The notes beneath the pieces were generated by a model. That model ran no database searches. It was not told where the DNA came from and saw only the letters and a program-made list of their open reading frames with translations. This document shows, piece by piece, positions 9,955-18,418 of a stretch of DNA of 64,000 nt; positions within the stretch are counted from its first letter, which is position 1, and each line of letters starts with the position of its first letter. Both the position numbers and the translations under genes were made by a program. Source of the stretch: CAIVAT01 sp049317265 (GTDB taxonomy: Bacteria; Bacteroidota; Bacteroidia; Bacteroidales; FEN-979); contig JBMOIP010000016.1 in assembly GCA_049317265.1 (NCBI GenBank), positions 21,366 through 85,365 of the forward strand, read 5' to 3'.

Positions 9955-11100
9955 TCAGCTCCCTGCTTTTTCAAAAAGCCGGTCGACGAAATAGTAACCC
10001 AGTTCACCATACCCTGCATTGGTCTGGAGAATGATGATCGCATCCTGCTTAGAGAGCATCTGTTTCATATCTTCATTCGCTGCCAGCCTGCCTGTCTGGT
10101 AATTTCCATAGTAAACATCGTGGTCGTAATACCAGAAATCACGGTTCCCGAAAATTTGCCCTATATACCCGGCCCGGGCCCAGGAGAAGTAGAAGCTGTC
10201 GCCTATGAAAAGGACTGAGAATGGATGCGGTTCTTCAGGTTGGGAATAGGTTATTTCAGGATAGGTCAATGGAGGAGAGGATATATTGCATACCAGGTTC
10301 ATGGCCCTTGCCACATCATCATCACGGTCTTTCGGGCAGGTACTGGCAGTGTTTCGTGTAATTACCGGGTGCGGAAGTTTATTTCCTGCAGCGGTTTCGA
10401 GATACCTGACCAGTGAATCCATGGCTAGGTAAGCGCCGTAGCTGCTCCAATGGATTCCCGTCTTTGGATAGAGCGGGTATCTGCAGGTATCCTTTAAGGT
10501 GCGAAACCACTCATTGAAGTCGATAAAGTTGATATGTTGTTCGGCCAGTTTCCTGCGGTACCACTTGTAGTTTGTTTTTTCAACACCCGTATTTCCGAAC
10601 CGGCCGGGGATATACTCCGGGTAATAGGTGCCTTTGTCGGGCAGCAGCAATACCATGAAAAGGATACCCTTCTCCCGTTTCAGCCACTCCTGCGTCACGC
10701 TGAACTGCCTGACACGGGCCGTAACGATCTTTTCACCAATAAAATCTGCACCTGTGGAAGCTTTGATATACTGCTCTTCAAAGAGGTAACCATCCTTTCC
10801 GACCACTACATTTTTGGCATTTGGAAAACAGAAGAGGGAGAAATCAACCTGGTTGTGGAGCCGCACAAGTTCGTTGTGAAAACCGATGCTGTGGTCGTAA
10901 TGTGCTGATAACAAAGGAAGATAAGTGCCATCAAACAGCGTGGAAAAAGCAAATTGGGGATAGGGATTCGGTTCACTGTAACCATCCAGCGGCCTGGAAT
11001 GAAACGGCCGGAAGGCTTTCTGGATGGGGGGCAGGATGGAGAGTCCTGCAATGATTCCAAACAGGATCCATTTTACCGATGCTGATGTGTTGCCCGTCAT
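9955..11100 (-). CDS. AlgJ/AlgX-like SGNH-type O-acetyltransferase protein (copy 3)
   Basis: 381 aa from the ATG at 11100; a TTG three codons upstream is in frame but less likely. N-terminal hydrophobic segment at residues 11-26, then the SGNH-like domain with VLLLPDKGTYYPEYIPGRF, TGIHWSSYG (His217) and FIGDSFYF (Ser302). The GDS around Ser is closer to the classical SGNH block than in the other two copies. First gene of the acetylation operon. Its start faces the GT-C-like gene at 11206, leaving about 105 bp for divergent control. Confidence 0.75.
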   Translation of the reverse strand: MTGNTSASVKWILFGIIAGLSILPPIQKAFRPFHSRPLDGYSEPNPYPQFAFSTLFDGTYLPLLSAHYDHSIGFHNELVRLHNQVDFSLFCFPNAKNVVVGKDGYLFEEQYIKASTGADFIGEKIVTARVRQFSVTQEWLKREKGILFMVLLLPDKGTYYPEYIPGRFGNTGVEKTNYKWYRRKLAEQHINFIDFNEWFRTLKDTCRYPLYPKTGIHWSSYGAYLAMDSLVRYLETAAGNKLPHPVITRNTASTCPKDRDDDVARAMNLVCNISSPPLTYPEITYSQPEEPHPFSVLFIGDSFYFSWARAGYIGQIFGNRDFWYYDHDVYYGNYQTGRLAANEDMKQMLSKQDAIIILQTNAGYGELGYYFVDRLFEKAGS

Positions 11101-11180
11101 ACACAGCAAAAATAGTAAAAAATGCCTTGTGAGGCACCCTGTTTCCCGTTACCAGGTGGTCGTGTAAGCCGGGATTTTTA

Positions 11181-11188
11181 TACTTTTG
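11181..11188 (+). promoter_or_regulatory. Candidate -7 element for the membrane gene at 11206
   Basis: TACTTTTG, an exact TAnnTTTG match, 17 bp before the ATG at 11206. It would place the transcript start near 11195 and make the earlier in-frame ATG at 11122 untranscribed. The -33 box is weak. Confidence 0.4.
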
Positions 11189-11205
11189 ATATCAAATGTC
11201 CATTT

Positions 11206-12618
11206 ATGAATTGGAAACCCCGATTTTCGGCTCCTTCCCGCCAGTTTTATACCGACGGACTGCTTGTGTTTTTTTCAGCCATCGTGTTGTGCTACCTTGC
11301 TTTTTACAATGGCTTCCCCTATTTCTATTCCGACACCGGCACCTATCTCTGGTCGGGTTTCGGCACCTACCGGCCCGTTGACCGCCCCCTATCTTACGGC
11401 ATTTTCCTGAAACATACGAGTCTCTCTACTTCTCTCTGGCTGCCTGTCCTTGTACAGGCATTATCCGTTTCCGTCCTGCTCTACTACTGTTTCAAATATC
11501 TCTCCGGCACGGCAAAATACAGGATCTATTATGTCGTCTATATCTTTCTGATCACTTTCTTCACCGGGGTTTCGATCAATGTGGGGCAGTTGATTCCCGA
11601 TGTGTTCGCCCCTGTGGCGATCCTTTGCATGGCGCTGTTTATATTTGCCCCGGGAATGACGCTCTTTGAAACGCTCCTGACCTCCCTGTTGTTCATTCTC
11701 TCCATCAGCGTTCATAACTCTCATTTTATGATCACCACGCTTGTGCTTGTGCTTTTCCTCGCAGGGTTTATCTTTAAGAAGTCGAGGCATGCCTTGCAGA
11801 GAGCCCGGGTGAAATTGCTTCGGGTGGTGTATGGTTTAATGCTTGTGGTTGCCTCCTACTACATCGTCTGCACCATCCATTATAACGGCGGGGTGGGTTA
11901 TGCCGTTTCAAAACATGGTCATGTTTTTTTCATGGCCCGCCTGTTTGATTGCGGGATTCTCGAACAGTATCTTCACGATGCCTGTCCGACACACCATTAC
12001 CACCTGTGCGATTACCAGGGGAAGTTCCCGTTTGATTTTATCTGGGATTACGAGAAGAGCCCGCTATATCAAAACGGGGGATGGGATGGCAACAGGAACG
12101 AGTTCAACGCCATTTTTCGCGACATTTTTACGACACCGAAATACTGGCCCCGGCTGATCGCCCGTGAAACGGAAGCAACAATAAAACAGTTCTTTACATT
12201 TAACACAGGTGACACAAATCCACAATTGGAGGGTTCCTCCTCCATCGCGGCCATGCGTGCCAACTGGCCGGAGAACACCAAAGAGTTTTTCCAGAGCAAA
12301 CAGGCAAACAGGGGGCTTGACTGGAGCATGCTGAACCTGTTTCAGACCTACCTGATCGCATTCCTCTTTTTTTGCAGCCTGATCATCTACTTTATGCCGG
12401 GGTTTGATCCGAATTACAAACTTTACCTCACCTATTTCCTGGTCGCGCTGCTGGTCAATGCGCTTGTATGCGGCGCCATATCAGGGGTACTCGACAGGTA
12501 CCAGTCGCGGGTGATCTGGCTGCTGACACTGCCGTTCATGTTGTACCTAGCCAACAGGGAGGTCACCGTCAAGCCATTGAAAAAGCCGTTCAACGCTTCC
12601 AGCCGTAGTGAAACCTGA
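11206..12618 (+). CDS. Polytopic membrane protein, GT-C-like
   Basis: 470 aa from the ATG at 11206. An in-frame ATG at 11122 would add 28 residues without hydrophobic character and lies upstream of the best -7 element. The protein has about ten hydrophobic segments and an acidic first loop (PYFYSDTGTYLWSGFGTY), a layout seen in GT-C enzymes, but without the C-terminal beta-sandwich of its neighbours. A large periplasmic loop lies at roughly residues 245-370. Its last 29 bp overlap the 3' end of the convergent gene at 12590. Exact family not recognised. Role in envelope glycan assembly is inferred from context. Confidence 0.5.
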   Translation: MNWKPRFSAPSRQFYTDGLLVFFSAIVLCYLAFYNGFPYFYSDTGTYLWSGFGTYRPVDRPLSYGIFLKHTSLSTSLWLPVLVQALSVSVLLYYCFKYLSGTAKYRIYYVVYIFLITFFTGVSINVGQLIPDVFAPVAILCMALFIFAPGMTLFETLLTSLLFILSISVHNSHFMITTLVLVLFLAGFIFKKSRHALQRARVKLLRVVYGLMLVVASYYIVCTIHYNGGVGYAVSKHGHVFFMARLFDCGILEQYLHDACPTHHYHLCDYQGKFPFDFIWDYEKSPLYQNGGWDGNRNEFNAIFRDIFTTPKYWPRLIARETEATIKQFFTFNTGDTNPQLEGSSSIAAMRANWPENTKEFFQSKQANRGLDWSMLNLFQTYLIAFLFFCSLIIYFMPGFDPNYKLYLTYFLVALLVNALVCGAISGVLDRYQSRVIWLLTLPFMLYLANREVTVKPLKKPFNASSRSET

Positions 12619-14368
12619 TATTGAGGTCGTCGGCATACAACAGTAATCCGGTGGGGTTGTCGATGTATATATTGATCCTCACCGAAGAGTCATTCACATC
12701 GGGGACGATGAATGTTTTTTGGACGAGTGTCCATTTGCCGTGCGATAAAACGTCCTTCAGCGGTTTGCATTCTGCAAATACCGGTTTTCCCTCCCGGGTA
12801 AAGGTACAAGTCAGGTAGGCATCAGCCGGTCTCGTGCCGGGTGATAACATCCAAACTTCCACCTCCATCATTTTTGGCCAGGGATACCTGAATTCGTACA
12901 ATCCGGCAGAATACAAAGGAGTTGTCCTGCTTTTCCCATCCGCCGGAATGCTGTATTGTCCCGAATGTGTAAAAACCATGGAAGGATGGACCACCGGGCA
13001 AAGCGCCATGTTTTCGAAATCGTTTTCATAATGGCTGATCCTGGATTCAGGGGAGATAATCCCGGCCTTTTCCACCATCCTGAAATAGTGATCCCAATCC
13101 CATGTTGAACCATAGTAACACCGGTCGAACCGGTATACGACGAAGGTATAACGCAGATTCGCATAGACCAGGAAAAACACCAGGAACAGCACAACCGTTT
13201 TAACCAGGAAAAAACGGTTCCTGAACACCCCTGTGATCAGCCAGGCAAGCGGTATCGCCAGAATCGTGTAGTATTCGATGAAGGAGCGCTGACCAAAACT
13301 GCAACCGAAATACCACATCTTCCAGGTAGCGCATACCAGGGTTATCCATGCGAAAACCACTGCAACGAGCCACCCATTCTTTGTTTTGGCAAAGATCATC
13401 ATGACGGTTCCGATCAAAAACAAGAGGGCTACAGGGGATGCAGTGAACAATCCGTTCACCGGCGAAAAGAGCACCTCGGCAATCATCGGGTGGCGCCAGT
13501 TGGTGAATCCTTCATCCCCGTAGGAGAAGTGGATCCAGTTGCCCGAAAGGTATTTCCAGTAGACCAGTTGTGGCAGGAAAACAAGGAAAAACACCGACAG
13601 AAAACTGAGAAGATAACCCGGTTTCAGGAAACGCCTGACCCGGCTCAACCAACCAGAAGGGCCATCTGCATCCCAGGTAAAGAAGAGCAATCCCAGCAGG
13701 ATGTTGGTCGGACGGATCAGTACAGCCAGGGAAAACACAAGGCACAAAAGGATAAAAGTGCGAAATGAGTTGTCGTCCAGGAATTTCTTCAGGGTGAACA
13801 GGAAGAGGGCAAAGAGGAAAAATGAGTAGACATGCGACATTATGCCATCGATGAGCGCATAATAGAAGAGGTTGGTTCCCATGAAAATAACAGCAACAAC
13901 CACCCTATTTACCAGGGGGTCGAAATAGTGGTCGAGAAATTTTTTCAGCAACCACAACCCCATTAGGAGGTATATAACGCCTGCCAGACCCATCATCCGC
14001 ATATACAACATGGAGAAACCGCTCTCGCTGTCGAAACCTGCCACACGGGAGATCACCCCGGCCGTTATAAAAAATGGCGAGGCCAGGAGCGCAACCCCAT
14101 AGGTGTATTTTGTGTCGAGTTTGTTGTGAAGGGTGTCGATGCTGAAGCCCCCGCCGGTTTGCATGTCGAGATCAGCAGGCATTTTATGGGTATCGAAACG
14201 ATAAAAAAAGGTGGCGGGAAGGTAGATGTAATACCCGGCCCTGTCGGACCAGAGTTCATGCCTGTCTTTAAACGTGGAAGCATCTTTATGGAAAAACCAG
14301 CTAAGTGCTAGTGAAATGCAAAAAAGCAGAAAGAAGAACCAGTTCCCGGTGGCGTTGGATTTACTCAA
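12590..14368 (-). CDS. GT-C-like membrane glycosyltransferase with C-terminal beta-sandwich domain
   Basis: 592 aa starting with TTG at 14368, the first possible start after an in-frame TAG directly upstream; no ATG is available before the first membrane segment. First loop HELWSDRAGYYIYLPATFFY carries acidic and aromatic residues as in GT39-like proteins. About ten hydrophobic segments follow, then a periplasmic domain from about residue 445 with GKWTLVQKTFIVP and RINIYIDNPTGLLLYADDL, matching the shared C-terminal domain of this locus. It is the last gene of the run GT2, anchored domain protein, GT-C (17 bp spacing), which suggests that the GT2 product feeds this enzyme. Confidence 0.62.
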   Translation of the reverse strand: MSKSNATGNWFFFLLFCISLALSWFFHKDASTFKDRHELWSDRAGYYIYLPATFFYRFDTHKMPADLDMQTGGGFSIDTLHNKLDTKYTYGVALLASPFFITAGVISRVAGFDSESGFSMLYMRMMGLAGVIYLLMGLWLLKKFLDHYFDPLVNRVVVAVIFMGTNLFYYALIDGIMSHVYSFFLFALFLFTLKKFLDDNSFRTFILLCLVFSLAVLIRPTNILLGLLFFTWDADGPSGWLSRVRRFLKPGYLLSFLSVFFLVFLPQLVYWKYLSGNWIHFSYGDEGFTNWRHPMIAEVLFSPVNGLFTASPVALLFLIGTVMMIFAKTKNGWLVAVVFAWITLVCATWKMWYFGCSFGQRSFIEYYTILAIPLAWLITGVFRNRFFLVKTVVLFLVFFLVYANLRYTFVVYRFDRCYYGSTWDWDHYFRMVEKAGIISPESRISHYENDFENMALCPVVHPSMVFTHSGQYSIPADGKSRTTPLYSAGLYEFRYPWPKMMEVEVWMLSPGTRPADAYLTCTFTREGKPVFAECKPLKDVLSHGKWTLVQKTFIVPDVNDSSVRINIYIDNPTGLLLYADDLNIRFHYGWKR

Positions 14369-14385
14369 CTATCTTGAATTTCAGA

Positions 14386-15024
14386 TTATTTGTTGTTTTT
14401 GATCGTATTAAAATATTCAGCATCAATATCATCCACCAGCATTTCACCCTTTCCGCGGTACCAGAAATAGGCCTGTACCACATCTTCTGCATCCGGGGCA
14501 GGCGGAATATGGTAGTCGATGGTCACTTTATTCCACTTGCCCGCCCCGAGATTTTCGTTTTCGAGCGCCACAAACATATATTTAAAGTTAACACCAGCAT
14601 GGTTGCAGGTGGCGACGAGGTTGCAGGTTACTTCACCGGGCGGACAAGTGAACCACACATATCCCGTTACCCTGATCCAGGATGAGTCTCCAGGCTTCAG
14701 GTCTTTGAACTTTATCCACAGGCCGGGTGAAAAGGAGACCTTTGAACTCATTTTCAATGACTGCTTTCCTGAATGGCCCGAAAAGGTAAGGTGAGAGGCT
14801 GAATCATTGGCATTGCCCGATTCAAAATCATAAAAAGCCAGTCGTTTTCCAGATCCTTCAAAGCCCGGAGGCAGTTGTTCCCGTTCAGGGTTTGACAGTG
14901 GGTCACTGACCCCGTGCGAATCCCTGTATGACCGAAAAACATTGAACAGGATGAACACCCCAAGCAGGAACATGGCAAGAAGTCCCGCTAAAACTGTTTT
15001 ACGGGAAAGGCCATTTGCATTCAT
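14386..15024 (-). CDS. Membrane-anchored beta-sandwich (carbohydrate-binding-like) protein
   Basis: 212 aa: short cytoplasmic start, one transmembrane anchor (residues 9-27), a linker rich in Ser, Pro and Asp, and a periplasmic domain of about 155 residues. The domain shows YDFESGNANDS, FSPGLWIKFKDL, GAGKWNKVTIDY and VQAYFWYRGKGEMLVDDIDA, the same order of motifs as the C-terminal domains of the GT-C-like proteins at 3278, 5261 and 12590. It is thus a free-standing version of that domain. It lies between the GT2 gene (25 bp) and a GT-C gene (17 bp). A role in holding the glycan or the GT-C partner is an inference; no named family was recognised. Confidence 0.6.
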   Translation of the reverse strand: MNANGLSRKTVLAGLLAMFLLGVFILFNVFRSYRDSHGVSDPLSNPEREQLPPGFEGSGKRLAFYDFESGNANDSASHLTFSGHSGKQSLKMSSKVSFSPGLWIKFKDLKPGDSSWIRVTGYVWFTCPPGEVTCNLVATCNHAGVNFKYMFVALENENLGAGKWNKVTIDYHIPPAPDAEDVVQAYFWYRGKGEMLVDDIDAEYFNTIKNNK

Positions 15025-15049
15025 ATCGGTGATTTCCTGAAATTGAGAC

Positions 15050-15784
15050 CTACTTCAGGTACTTCCGGTCCCAGATGTTGTATTTCACGATGCACCAAAC
15101 CGCCCGGAAGGCATCCTTAAGCCTGATTTTCTTTCCTTCTTCATAGGTGCGGCCATAGTATGAAATTCCAACTTCGTAAATCCTGATCTTCGGGAACCGC
15201 GAGATCTTTGCAGTAACCTCCGGTTCAAATCCAAAGCGTCGTTCCTTAAAAGCGATGTTCTTGATAATTTCTGCCCGGAAGAGCTTGTAGCAGGTCTCCA
15301 TATCGGTCAGGTTCAGGTTGGTGAACATGTTGGAGATGAAGGTGAGAAATTTATTCCCGATGGAGTGCCAGAAGAAGAGAATCCGGTGGGGCCGTCCGCC
15401 CATAAAACGCGAACCGTAAACCACATCGGCAAAACCATCGAGGACCGGCTTCAGCAACACATTGTATTCAGCAGGATCATATTCCAGGTCGGCATCCTGG
15501 ATGATGATGAAATCGCCTGTCGCCTCCACGATGCCGCGGTGCAGGGCGGCACCCTTGCCGAGGTTTACCGGCTGGTTGAAGAGCCGGATGTCAATACCCG
15601 GATGTGCATCAATATATTTTTCAACCACCACCACGGTATCATCGCTGCTGAAATCGTTGACGATGATGATCTCCTTGGTTACATTATCATTCAGGCTGAC
15701 AGCGAGTACCTTGTCGAGGATCCGGTGAATGGTTGCCGCTTCATTGTAAGCGGGAATTAATATACTAAGCTTGCGGGACTCCAT
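15050..15784 (-). CDS. GT2 polyprenyl-phosphate sugar synthase (DPM1/ArnC-like)
   Basis: 244 aa, the short soluble form of dolichyl-phosphate-mannose synthase-like enzymes. These load a sugar from a nucleotide donor onto polyprenyl phosphate at the cytoplasmic face. Motifs: SILIPAYNEAATIHRIL at residues 7-23, NDFSSDDT at 43-50, NLGKGAALHRGIVEATGDFI at 74-93 and the metal-binding DAD at 97-99 followed by LEYDPAEY. No C-terminal membrane segments are present, unlike ArnC/GtrB. It precedes an anchored domain protein and a GT-C-like gene, the natural users of a lipid-linked sugar. The sugar (mannose, glucose or other) cannot be told from sequence. Confidence 0.85.
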   Translation of the reverse strand: MESRKLSILIPAYNEAATIHRILDKVLAVSLNDNVTKEIIIVNDFSSDDTVVVVEKYIDAHPGIDIRLFNQPVNLGKGAALHRGIVEATGDFIIIQDADLEYDPAEYNVLLKPVLDGFADVVYGSRFMGGRPHRILFFWHSIGNKFLTFISNMFTNLNLTDMETCYKLFRAEIIKNIAFKERRFGFEPEVTAKISRFPKIRIYEVGISYYGRTYEEGKKIRLKDAFRAVWCIVKYNIWDRKYLK

Positions 15785-15832
15785 AAAAACCTGTTCAGAC
15801 TACAAAAATAAGAGAAAATATCAAGGAATGGC

Positions 15833-18418
15833 CTATTCGTAGTAATAGATGCGCTTGACCCGGCGGGAAATACCTGTTAGGACTTCATACGGGATGGTCC
15901 CGAGTTCCCTGGCAATTTCCGTCACAGGATGAAGATCGCCAAAGATTACCACTTCAGTTCCCTCCGAAACGGAAATAGCCTGGTTGTCCTTCTCCTCCAT
16001 TCGATTTTCAACGGTTTTTTTATCCGGGAAGAAATCCGTAACATCAATCATTGTCAGATCCATACACACATTCCCGATGATCGGGACCGGTTTACCATGG
16101 ATGTACAATTTGCCATGGCCATTGCCCAACCGGCGGTTCAATCCGTCGGCATAACCTACCGGGAGGATGGCAATAACCGTCTGCTTTTCAGCTTTTCCCC
16201 GGCGATTGTAACCAATTGTTTCACCTGCGGGAATCTGTTTGACCTGGGTAATCACCGATTTCAGGGTACTTACATTCCGCAGCAAGGCTTGCTCTTCCGC
16301 ACTGCTTCCCACACCATAGAGACCGATCCCAAGCCGTACCATGTCGAAGTGCGCTTCGGGAAACCGGCTGATGCCGGCCGAATTGAGCACATGGCGTAAA
16401 ACGGGATAATCGAGATCCTGTGTGATGCGGCTGCTCATCTCCTTGAACCGGCCGATCTGGCTGCGTGTAAAGTCATCTTCAGCGGGATCTTCGCTTGCCG
16501 CCAGGTGGGAAAACACCGACTGGACCCAGAGTCCGGGATTTTGTTTCAGCGCCACAAGAAGGGGTTCCAACTCGCTCTCCACGAATCCAAGGCGGTGCAT
16601 TCCCGTATCCAGTTTGATGTGAATCCGGACCTCCTGCTGGATGGAGGTTTGATTGCGGGCGATGGAATCCACCAACAAATTGAAGATATGCAGATTGTAA
16701 ATCTCCGGCTCGAGGTTGTATTTCAGAAGGGTGTCAAGGCTGTGTTCTTCCGGGCTCATCACCATGATCGGCAGGTGAACGCCGGCTTTTCGCAGTTCAA
16801 CCCCTTCATCGGCATATGCCACGGCCAGGTAGTCGACATGGTGGAACTGCAGCACATTGGCGATCTCATAACTTCCGCTGCCATAGGAAAATGCCTTGAC
16901 CATGGCCATGGTTTTCACCCCGGGCCTGAGCCCCGCCCTGAAATGGTTGAGGTTGTGGATCAGGGCATCGAGGTTGATCTCCATAACGGTTTCATGTGCT
17001 TTCTGCTCCAGGACCTGGCTGATCCGTTCAAATTCAAATTTCCTGGCTCCCTTCAGCAAGATCGTCTCATTTTGAAAGGAGGAGACAGGAAAGTGTTGCA
17101 GGAACTCCTCCGTAGAGCTGAAAAATCTCTTTTGAATGGGGAAACTATCCTGGTATTTTACCATCTCCGGTCCGATTCCGATGATGCGAGTTACATTCCG
17201 TGACACGAGCAAGGAGGCGATTTCGGGATACAACTGGCTGCCCTCACGCCCGGTCTCCTGGAGATCGGAAAGGATAATGGTCTTCTTCGCCTGCTGATTT
17301 TGCTGGTTCAGAAAATCAAGGGCGATGCTGAGGGAGTTGAAATCGGAATTATAGCTGTCGTTGATCAGGGAGCAGTGGTTGATCGCCTCTTTGAGTTCGA
17401 GGCGCATGGCGATGGGAGAAAGGGAGGAAAAACGTGACAGGTGATTCTTAACGGTTGACAGACCGGACAGGTATAATTCAGTAGTAAAGCAGTGGAGGGC
17501 ATTTTCGATGGACGCTTCGTCGGTGAAGGGAATGGAAAATTCAACTACCTCAGACTGGTACATGACCTTGATGAAGGTTTGTCCATCCCGGCTGTCGACC
17601 ACTTTAACCCGGACATCGGCCTCCTGGTTGCGGCCCCAGGTGAAGGTTTTAAGGTTGCTGTAGGCAGGATCGGCCGCCAGGCAATCGGTGATGAGGCAAT
17701 GATTTGCGCAATATATGAGTACCCCGGCGTTCCGAAAAAGTTTGAGTTTCTCTTCAACCTTCTGGTACTGGCCGGTAAAATGTTCATCATGAGCAGTGCC
17801 GATGCTGGTAAAGATCCCAATGGTGGGATGGATGATGTTTTCGAGACGTTCCATCTCTCCGGGCCTGGAGATACCGGCTTCAAAAATGGCAAGGTTATGA
17901 CCGGCAGACAACTTCCAGACAGAAAGGGCCACCCCGATCTGGGAGTTATAGCTTTTGGGGCTCCGGATAATGTTGTAATCGGGACTTAAGAGTTGAAAAA
18001 GCCACTCTTTGACGATGGTCTTGCCATTGCTACCGGTTATACCTATCACGGGAACATCGAACAACCCGCGGCGGTATGCCCCCAGTGCCTGCAAAGCCGC
18101 CAAAGTATCCTGTACAAAAATAAAGGAGGAACTTCTGAATTCATTGTTCAGTATTCTCTGTTCAATATTCCCCTCCTCTTTCCATGGAAACGCAGGAACC
18201 ATGAAGCACCGCACCCCCTTTTCATACAGTTCGGGAATATATTTATAGCCATGGTTACGTTCGGAAACCAGGGCTACGAAGAGGCAATTGTCGGGATGGA
18301 TCAGCAGGCGGCTGTCGATCAGCAGATCGCGGATCATATGATCGGTGTGGTCGCCGGGATGTAGTTTCCCGTGACAGATGGTAGCAATTTCAGAGACCGT
18401 GCAGGTCTGTTCTGTCAT
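15833..18418 (-). CDS. murF: Bifunctional MurF ligase / alanine racemase
   Basis: 861 aa fusion typical of Bacteroidota. The N-terminal half is UDP-MurNAc-tripeptide:D-Ala-D-Ala ligase (P-loop GITGSNGKT at residues 126-134; FEAGISRPGEM further on). The C-terminal half, from about residue 480, is a PLP-dependent alanine racemase with the catalytic Lys508 in MVKAFSYGSGS, Tyr737 in GYNRRG, and PVGYADGLNRRLGNG. Together they make D-Ala and add D-Ala-D-Ala to the peptidoglycan precursor in the cytoplasm. It overlaps pdxA by 4 bp (ATGA), so the two are coupled. Residues about 82-96 (EGNIEQRILNNEFRS) are unusual: their DNA matches an intergenic repeat found at 24475 (see findings). The ATG at 18418 is the clear start. 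Confidence 0.93.
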   Translation of the reverse strand: MTEQTCTVSEIATICHGKLHPGDHTDHMIRDLLIDSRLLIHPDNCLFVALVSERNHGYKYIPELYEKGVRCFMVPAFPWKEEGNIEQRILNNEFRSSSFIFVQDTLAALQALGAYRRGLFDVPVIGITGSNGKTIVKEWLFQLLSPDYNIIRSPKSYNSQIGVALSVWKLSAGHNLAIFEAGISRPGEMERLENIIHPTIGIFTSIGTAHDEHFTGQYQKVEEKLKLFRNAGVLIYCANHCLITDCLAADPAYSNLKTFTWGRNQEADVRVKVVDSRDGQTFIKVMYQSEVVEFSIPFTDEASIENALHCFTTELYLSGLSTVKNHLSRFSSLSPIAMRLELKEAINHCSLINDSYNSDFNSLSIALDFLNQQNQQAKKTIILSDLQETGREGSQLYPEIASLLVSRNVTRIIGIGPEMVKYQDSFPIQKRFFSSTEEFLQHFPVSSFQNETILLKGARKFEFERISQVLEQKAHETVMEINLDALIHNLNHFRAGLRPGVKTMAMVKAFSYGSGSYEIANVLQFHHVDYLAVAYADEGVELRKAGVHLPIMVMSPEEHSLDTLLKYNLEPEIYNLHIFNLLVDSIARNQTSIQQEVRIHIKLDTGMHRLGFVESELEPLLVALKQNPGLWVQSVFSHLAASEDPAEDDFTRSQIGRFKEMSSRITQDLDYPVLRHVLNSAGISRFPEAHFDMVRLGIGLYGVGSSAEEQALLRNVSTLKSVITQVKQIPAGETIGYNRRGKAEKQTVIAILPVGYADGLNRRLGNGHGKLYIHGKPVPIIGNVCMDLTMIDVTDFFPDKKTVENRMEEKDNQAISVSEGTEVVIFGDLHPVTEIARELGTIPYEVLTGISRRVKRIYYYE

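Noticed and set aside
119..11100. Alginate biosynthesis cluster
   Set aside because: Only the acetylation-type genes are present. No Alg8/Alg44/AlgG/AlgE/AlgL-like gene was seen, so AlgI/AlgJ names mark family only.
11107..11114. TATTTTTG as a -7 promoter element for the AlgJ-like gene copy 3
   Set aside because: It would place the transcript start on or past the ATG at 11100; more likely just the A-rich tract common before Bacteroidota start codons.
16505..17203. 232-codon open frame on the plus strand
   Set aside because: Antisense to murF-alr, which has clear motifs; no family signal in the shadow frame.
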